Made by a program: the position numbers and the translations under genes | Part shown: piece by piece, positions 13,979-16,919 of the stretch | Numbering within the stretch: position 1 is the stretch's first letter | Layout: the number at the start of each line of letters is the position of its first letter | Assembly (NCBI GenBank): GCA_030452775.1 | Contig: JAKDLQ010000017.1 | Span: forward strand, 1-16,919 | From: Micrococcales bacterium | GTDB lineage: Bacteria; Actinomycetota; Actinomycetes; Actinomycetales; Dermatophilaceae | Reading direction: 5' to 3' | Length of the DNA stretch: 16,919 bases | Notes under the pieces: model-generated | Databases searched by the model: none | The model's input: the letters and a program-made list of their open reading frames with translations, nothing else | Told to the model about the DNA's origin: nothing

Positions 13979-14775
13979 GGATGGAAGTGTATGCCGCGTG
14001 CTTCCCCGAGGCGCCCGGAGAGCAGCACCGCCTCGACACCACCGACAGGTGCGCCGGGGTCGAGGTCGGAGTCGGGGTCGAGATCGGGGTCGAGGCCGAG
14101 CCGTCGAAGGGTCTGTCGCGCCACCGCGACCGGTGAGTCGAAGATCGTCACCGACTCCCCCACCGCGGCTGCGATCCGGTCCGCGACGAGACCGTAGTGG
14201 GTGCAGCCGAGGACGAGAGCGCGCACGTCGGGTGGGGTGCGCGCTGCCGCCGCCGCGATGCACGCGTCGACGGCTGCGGGATCGGCGGCCTCGATCGCCT
14301 CCGCCAGTCCGTGAGCCGGTACCGCGAAGGTGTCGAGATCGGCCGCGAAAGCGTCGATGAGACCGCGCAGATAGTCGCTCGACGCCGTGGCCGCGGTGGC
14401 CCAGACCGCCACCGGTCCGCCCAGGGCGGCCGCGGGACGGATGGCCGGGACGGTTCCGATGACGGGGATGGCCGGCTCGACCTCCGCCCGCAACGCCTCG
14501 AGCCCGTGGACCGACGCGGTGTTGCAGGCCACGACGATCGCGTCCGGCTCGTAGACAAGCGTCGCTCGGGCCGACTCGAGGATGAGGTGTCGCACCTCCT
14601 CCGGGGTGCGCGGCCCATAGGGCATGTTGTCCGGGTCGAGCGACAGGACGAGCGACACGTCCGGGCGTCGAGCGAGCAAGGCCTGGGCGTAGCTGACGAG
14701 GCCCAGGCCACTGTCGATGAGCGCGACCCGAGCGGCAGGCCGGCCGCGACCCGGCGCCGGCGCAGCGGCATACAT
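13975..14775 (-). CDS. murI: Glutamate racemase family protein (MurI-like, divergent)
   Basis: 266 residues. It belongs to the aspartate/glutamate racemase superfamily: IDSGLGLVSYAQ (20-31) stands for the N-terminal DSGxGG loop, VACNTAS (82-88) carries the first catalytic cysteine Cys84, and LVLGCTHYG (187-195) carries the second, Cys191. Classical MurI makes D-glutamate for peptidoglycan. The N-terminal loop lacks the usual GG pair, and the GD near position 47 is replaced, so this may be a paralogue with another substrate. A normal murI may lie elsewhere. The C-terminus has a repeated Leu-Asp-Pro-Asp tract (about 228-240). The ATG at 14773-14775 overlaps the yqgE stop by one base, and the gene's own stop overlaps the DUF3039 start. 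Confidence 0.8.
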   Translation of the reverse strand: MYAAAPAPGRGRPAARVALIDSGLGLVSYAQALLARRPDVSLVLSLDPDNMPYGPRTPEEVRHLILESARATLVYEPDAIVVACNTASVHGLEALRAEVEPAIPVIGTVPAIRPAAALGGPVAVWATAATASSDYLRGLIDAFAADLDTFAVPAHGLAEAIEAADPAAVDACIAAAAARTPPDVRALVLGCTHYGLVADRIAAAVGESVTIFDSPVAVARQTLRRLGLDPDLDPDSDLDPGAPVGGVEAVLLSGRLGEARGIHFHP

Positions 14776-15335
14776 CAGTTCATCGAGGGATCGTCGGGGA
14801 AGTTGGCGACGAACGCGAGGCTGTCCCGCTGGCGACGAAGGACCTCGCGCCACAGGACGTGCGGCTCGGAGGCGAACGGGTCGCGGGCCTCGGCGTCGAC
14901 GATGTACCAGTCACCGCGCCGGATCTCCGACTCGAGCTGCCCCTCGGTCCACCCGGCGTAACCGGCGAAGATCCGCATACCGGCGAGCTCGGCCGCCACC
15001 ACGGGCATGGGGGTGTCGAGGTCGACCAGGCCGATCGACCCGAAGAGGCGCTTGACGCCCAGCGGCTCGGACTCGTCGCCCGGGACCGTGACGAGCCCCA
15101 GCGCGGAGGTCATCGACACCGGCCCGCCCTGGAAGAGCACGGGTGGCGCGGTGACGACCACCTGCCATCCCGGCAGGACCGAGTCCACCTCGGCAGAGAG
15201 CGGCTTGTTGAGCACCACCCCCTGAGCGCCCGACTCGTCGTGATGCAGCACGAGGATGACCGACCGGACGAAGATGTCACCCCCGACCGCGGGCGTCGCG
15301 ACGAGGAGGCGACCGGTGTGGAAGGTCGGACTCAC
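14775..15335 (-). CDS. yqgE: YqgE/AlgH family protein (UPF0301)
   Basis: 186 residues, the normal length of the family. Conserved blocks are TGRLLVATPAVGGDIFVRSV (7-26), HHDESGAQGVVLNKPL (31-46), FQGGPVSM (68-75), FAGYAGWTEGQLESEI (123-138) and LWREVLRR (161-168). The biochemical role is unknown; AlgH was linked to alginate regulation in Pseudomonas. The frame is open further upstream but the family begins at the GTG at 15333-15335. That codon lies in the loop of a perfect 13-bp inverted repeat (15313-15356), with GGAG just before it. The DEAD-box helicase gene ends 40 bases upstream and the racemase-like gene overlaps the stop. Confidence 0.93.
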   Translation of the reverse strand: MSPTFHTGRLLVATPAVGGDIFVRSVILVLHHDESGAQGVVLNKPLSAEVDSVLPGWQVVVTAPPVLFQGGPVSMTSALGLVTVPGDESEPLGVKRLFGSIGLVDLDTPMPVVAAELAGMRIFAGYAGWTEGQLESEIRRGDWYIVDAEARDPFASEPHVLWREVLRRQRDSLAFVANFPDDPSMN

Positions 15336-15356
15336 GACTCCAGCCTTCCACACCGG
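15313..15356 (-). promoter_or_regulatory. Perfect 13-bp inverted repeat enclosing the yqgE start codon
   Basis: CCGGTGTGGAAGG (15313-15325) and CCTTCCACACCGG (15344-15356) are exact reverse complements around 18 bases. On the minus-strand transcript they form a 13-bp stem whose loop contains the GGAG ribosome site and the GTG of yqgE. The downstream arm is codons 4-8 of yqgE and the upstream arm is non-coding. It may modulate translation or termination between the helicase gene and yqgE. No U-tract follows. Confidence 0.6.
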
Positions 15357-15375
15357 CGATCCTGTGGCGCGACCG

Positions 15376-16827
15376 TCAGTAGCGGCGCGCCCGGCGGGTC
15401 TTCGGGCTGTCGTCGTCGCCCCACCGGGTGACAAGCGGCCGGGCACCTGCCTTGCCCCGTGCGCCACGTCGATCATCGCGGCTGCCGCGCCGATCATCGC
15501 TACCACCACGTCGCCCGCGCGCGGCGGCCGGGCCGCGCCGACGGTTGCCCGATCCGGCGAGCAGCCGCTGGAAGCTCTGGTCCGGGATCGGAACCCCGGA
15601 TGGCGTGGTGGCGCCGGTCGCCGAGATGACGCCGTCGCCCGGGGCCGCCTTGACCGGCGCGATGTCCAGCCCGGCCTCACGCAGCTGGCGCTCCATCGTC
15701 CGGCGCTGATGCGGGAGCGCGAGGGTCACGACCGTTCCTCGATCGCCGGCACGCGCGGTCCGTCCCGAGCGGTGCAGGTAGTCCTTGTGATCGGCCGGAG
15801 GGTCGACCTGAAGCACGACGGACACGTCGTCGACATGGATGCCGCGGGCGGCGACGTCGGTCGCGACGAGGACCGGGAGCCGGCCGTCTCGGAAGGCCCC
15901 CAGGACCCGGTTGCGCTGGCTCTGGCCGAGCCCCCCGTGCAGAGCGGCGGCCACGACGCCCTGTTCGCGCAGCTGGCCGGCGACACGGTCGGCTCCCAGC
16001 TTGGTCCGGCAGAAGACCAGCGTGCGCCCGGGCCGGTTGGCAAGCTCGGCGGTGACGAGCTTCTTGTGCTGCGGGTCGATGAGCAGGACGTGGTGCTCCA
16101 TCGTCTCGACCGAGGCGGTCGCCTCGTCCGTCGAGTGGACAACGGGATCGGTGAGGTAGCGAGCGACGAGCTCATCGACGTCGCGATCCAGCGTCGCCGA
16201 GAAGAGCAGGCGCTGACCGTCGCCCGGGATGACATCGAGGCTCGTCGTGATCTCGTCCAGGAATCCCATCTCGGCCATGTGATCGGCCTCGTCGAGGACG
16301 GTGATCGCGATGTCGGAGAGTTCGACGGCGCCCCGCTCGAGGAGGTCGTTGAGACGGCCGGGGGTCGCGATGAGGATGTCGACCCCCTTGTTGAGGGCGC
16401 TGATCTGCGTCGTGTAGCTCAGGCCTCCGGCGATGAGCTTGTGTCGCAGCCCGGCGACGTGCACGAGGGGCTCGAGCGCGTCGGAGACCTGCATGGCGAG
16501 CTCGCGCGTCGGCGTGAGGATCAACGCTCGCGGACGGCGCGGGACCCGCGGACGGCGCGCTTCGAGCAGGCGGGTGATGAGCGGCAGACCGAAGGCGAGC
16601 GTCTTGCCGGAGCCGGTCTGGCCCCGGCCGAGGACGTCCTTGCCGGCCAGCGCGTCGGGAATGGTAGCCGTCTGGATGGGGAACGGGGAGGTGATGCCCT
16701 CGCGGGCCAGCCGCTCGACGAGGCGCTCGGGCAGGCCGAGGGCCGCGAAGCCGTTGTCCGCGGAGACCTGCACCGGACCGTCCGACACGTCGGCGCGCGT
16801 GGACTTGGTCCAGTGGTCGGCCTCCAT
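15376..16827 (-). CDS. DEAD-box RNA helicase (5' end may lie beyond the window)
   Basis: ATP-dependent RNA helicase, at least 483 residues. It has the full motif set: Q motif ending FPIQTATIP (49-57), motif I GQTGSGKT (69-76), PTREL (106-110), TPGR (155-158), DEAD (179-182), SAT (210-212), LVFCRT (270-275), ATDVAARGI (322-330) and HRSGRTARAG (352-361). The tail from about 410 is Arg/Gly/Asp-rich (RRGSRDDRRGARG), typical for RNA binding. The ATG at 16825-16827 is the first in the frame, with GAGG eight bases upstream, but the frame stays open to base 16919 and encodes an Asp-Thr-Gln-His-Arg repeat, so the true start may be outside. A role in RNA decay or ribosome assembly is usual for the family. 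Confidence 0.93.
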   Translation of the reverse strand: MEADHWTKSTRADVSDGPVQVSADNGFAALGLPERLVERLAREGITSPFPIQTATIPDALAGKDVLGRGQTGSGKTLAFGLPLITRLLEARRPRVPRRPRALILTPTRELAMQVSDALEPLVHVAGLRHKLIAGGLSYTTQISALNKGVDILIATPGRLNDLLERGAVELSDIAITVLDEADHMAEMGFLDEITTSLDVIPGDGQRLLFSATLDRDVDELVARYLTDPVVHSTDEATASVETMEHHVLLIDPQHKKLVTAELANRPGRTLVFCRTKLGADRVAGQLREQGVVAAALHGGLGQSQRNRVLGAFRDGRLPVLVATDVAARGIHVDDVSVVLQVDPPADHKDYLHRSGRTARAGDRGTVVTLALPHQRRTMERQLREAGLDIAPVKAAPGDGVISATGATTPSGVPIPDQSFQRLLAGSGNRRRGPAAARGRRGGSDDRRGSRDDRRGARGKAGARPLVTRWGDDDSPKTRRARRY

Positions 16828-16865
16828 CCGCTCGGCCTCGGCACCGTGATGGCCGGCGCTGTGAC

Positions 16866-16906
16866 GCTGGGTGTCGCGATGCTGGGTGTCCCGATGCTGG
16901 GTGTCC
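16866..16906. repeat. 15-bp tandem repeat in the 5' region of the DEAD-box gene
   Basis: GCTGGGTGTC[GC]CGAT occurs at 16866-16880 and 16881-16895, followed by an incomplete third copy at 16896-16906. The 15-bp period keeps the helicase frame and would encode repeated Asp-Thr-Gln-His-Arg on the minus strand. It is either coding (N-terminal extension) or a short microsatellite before the start. Confidence 0.65.
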
Positions 16907-16919
16907 TTGACAGCGCGGC

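Noticed and set aside
1..16919. Phage, insertion sequence, toxin-antitoxin or defence system
   Set aside because: No transposase, integrase, terminal repeats, attachment sites or known defence domains were seen. The two helicases fit housekeeping-type families, with no nuclease or methylase beside them.

Overview
The window is chromosomal DNA from a high-GC actinobacterium. The evidence is strongly G/C-biased third codon positions, frequent GTG starts, TAnnnT elements 6-7 bases before start codons (leaderless style), and actinobacterial families (DUF2017 beside ClpS, DUF3039, a DUF2510-RDD membrane protein). The gene content recalls the Micrococcales, perhaps an Intrasporangiaceae/Dermatophilaceae-like organism, but that placement is from memory and not tested. 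I see no phage, insertion sequence, CRISPR array, tRNA or rRNA.

Left part (1-3125): a clpS-DUF2017 pair on the minus strand diverges from pncB-pncA on the plus strand. PncA deamidates nicotinamide to nicotinate and PncB converts nicotinate to its mononucleotide, so the pair forms a compact NAD salvage operon. The two divergent promoters nearly face each other in a 54-bp gap.

Middle part (3169-11830): a tyrosine / 4-hydroxyphenylpyruvate / homogentisate degradation region. hppD (4-hydroxyphenylpyruvate dioxygenase), hmgA (homogentisate dioxygenase) and fahA (fumarylacetoacetase) are present. An IclR-type regulator lies directly behind hmgA, and an Lrp/AsnC-type regulator diverges from hppD. 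Between hmgA and fahA, divergent from hmgA and co-directional with fahA, lies a conserved-looking 284-residue protein of unknown function. The pathway needs a maleylacetoacetate isomerase between HmgA and FahA. The classical one uses glutathione, which most actinobacteria lack, and no such gene is visible here. The unknown protein is therefore a good candidate for the missing step. A perfect 17-bp palindrome sits in the hmgA/unknown-gene promoter region and is a likely operator for the IclR protein. A 14-TM MFS exporter-type gene and an RDD membrane protein separate the lower pathway from hppD.

Right part (11841-16919): a minus-strand information-processing and envelope group. A DEAD-box RNA helicase (its frame stays open to the window edge) is followed by yqgE/algH, a divergent glutamate-racemase-family gene and a DUF3039 gene. 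The last three are coupled by 1- and 4-base overlaps. A separate superfamily II DEAH-type helicase then faces the Lrp gene. The yqgE start codon lies in the loop of a perfect 13-bp inverted repeat, a possible translational control element.
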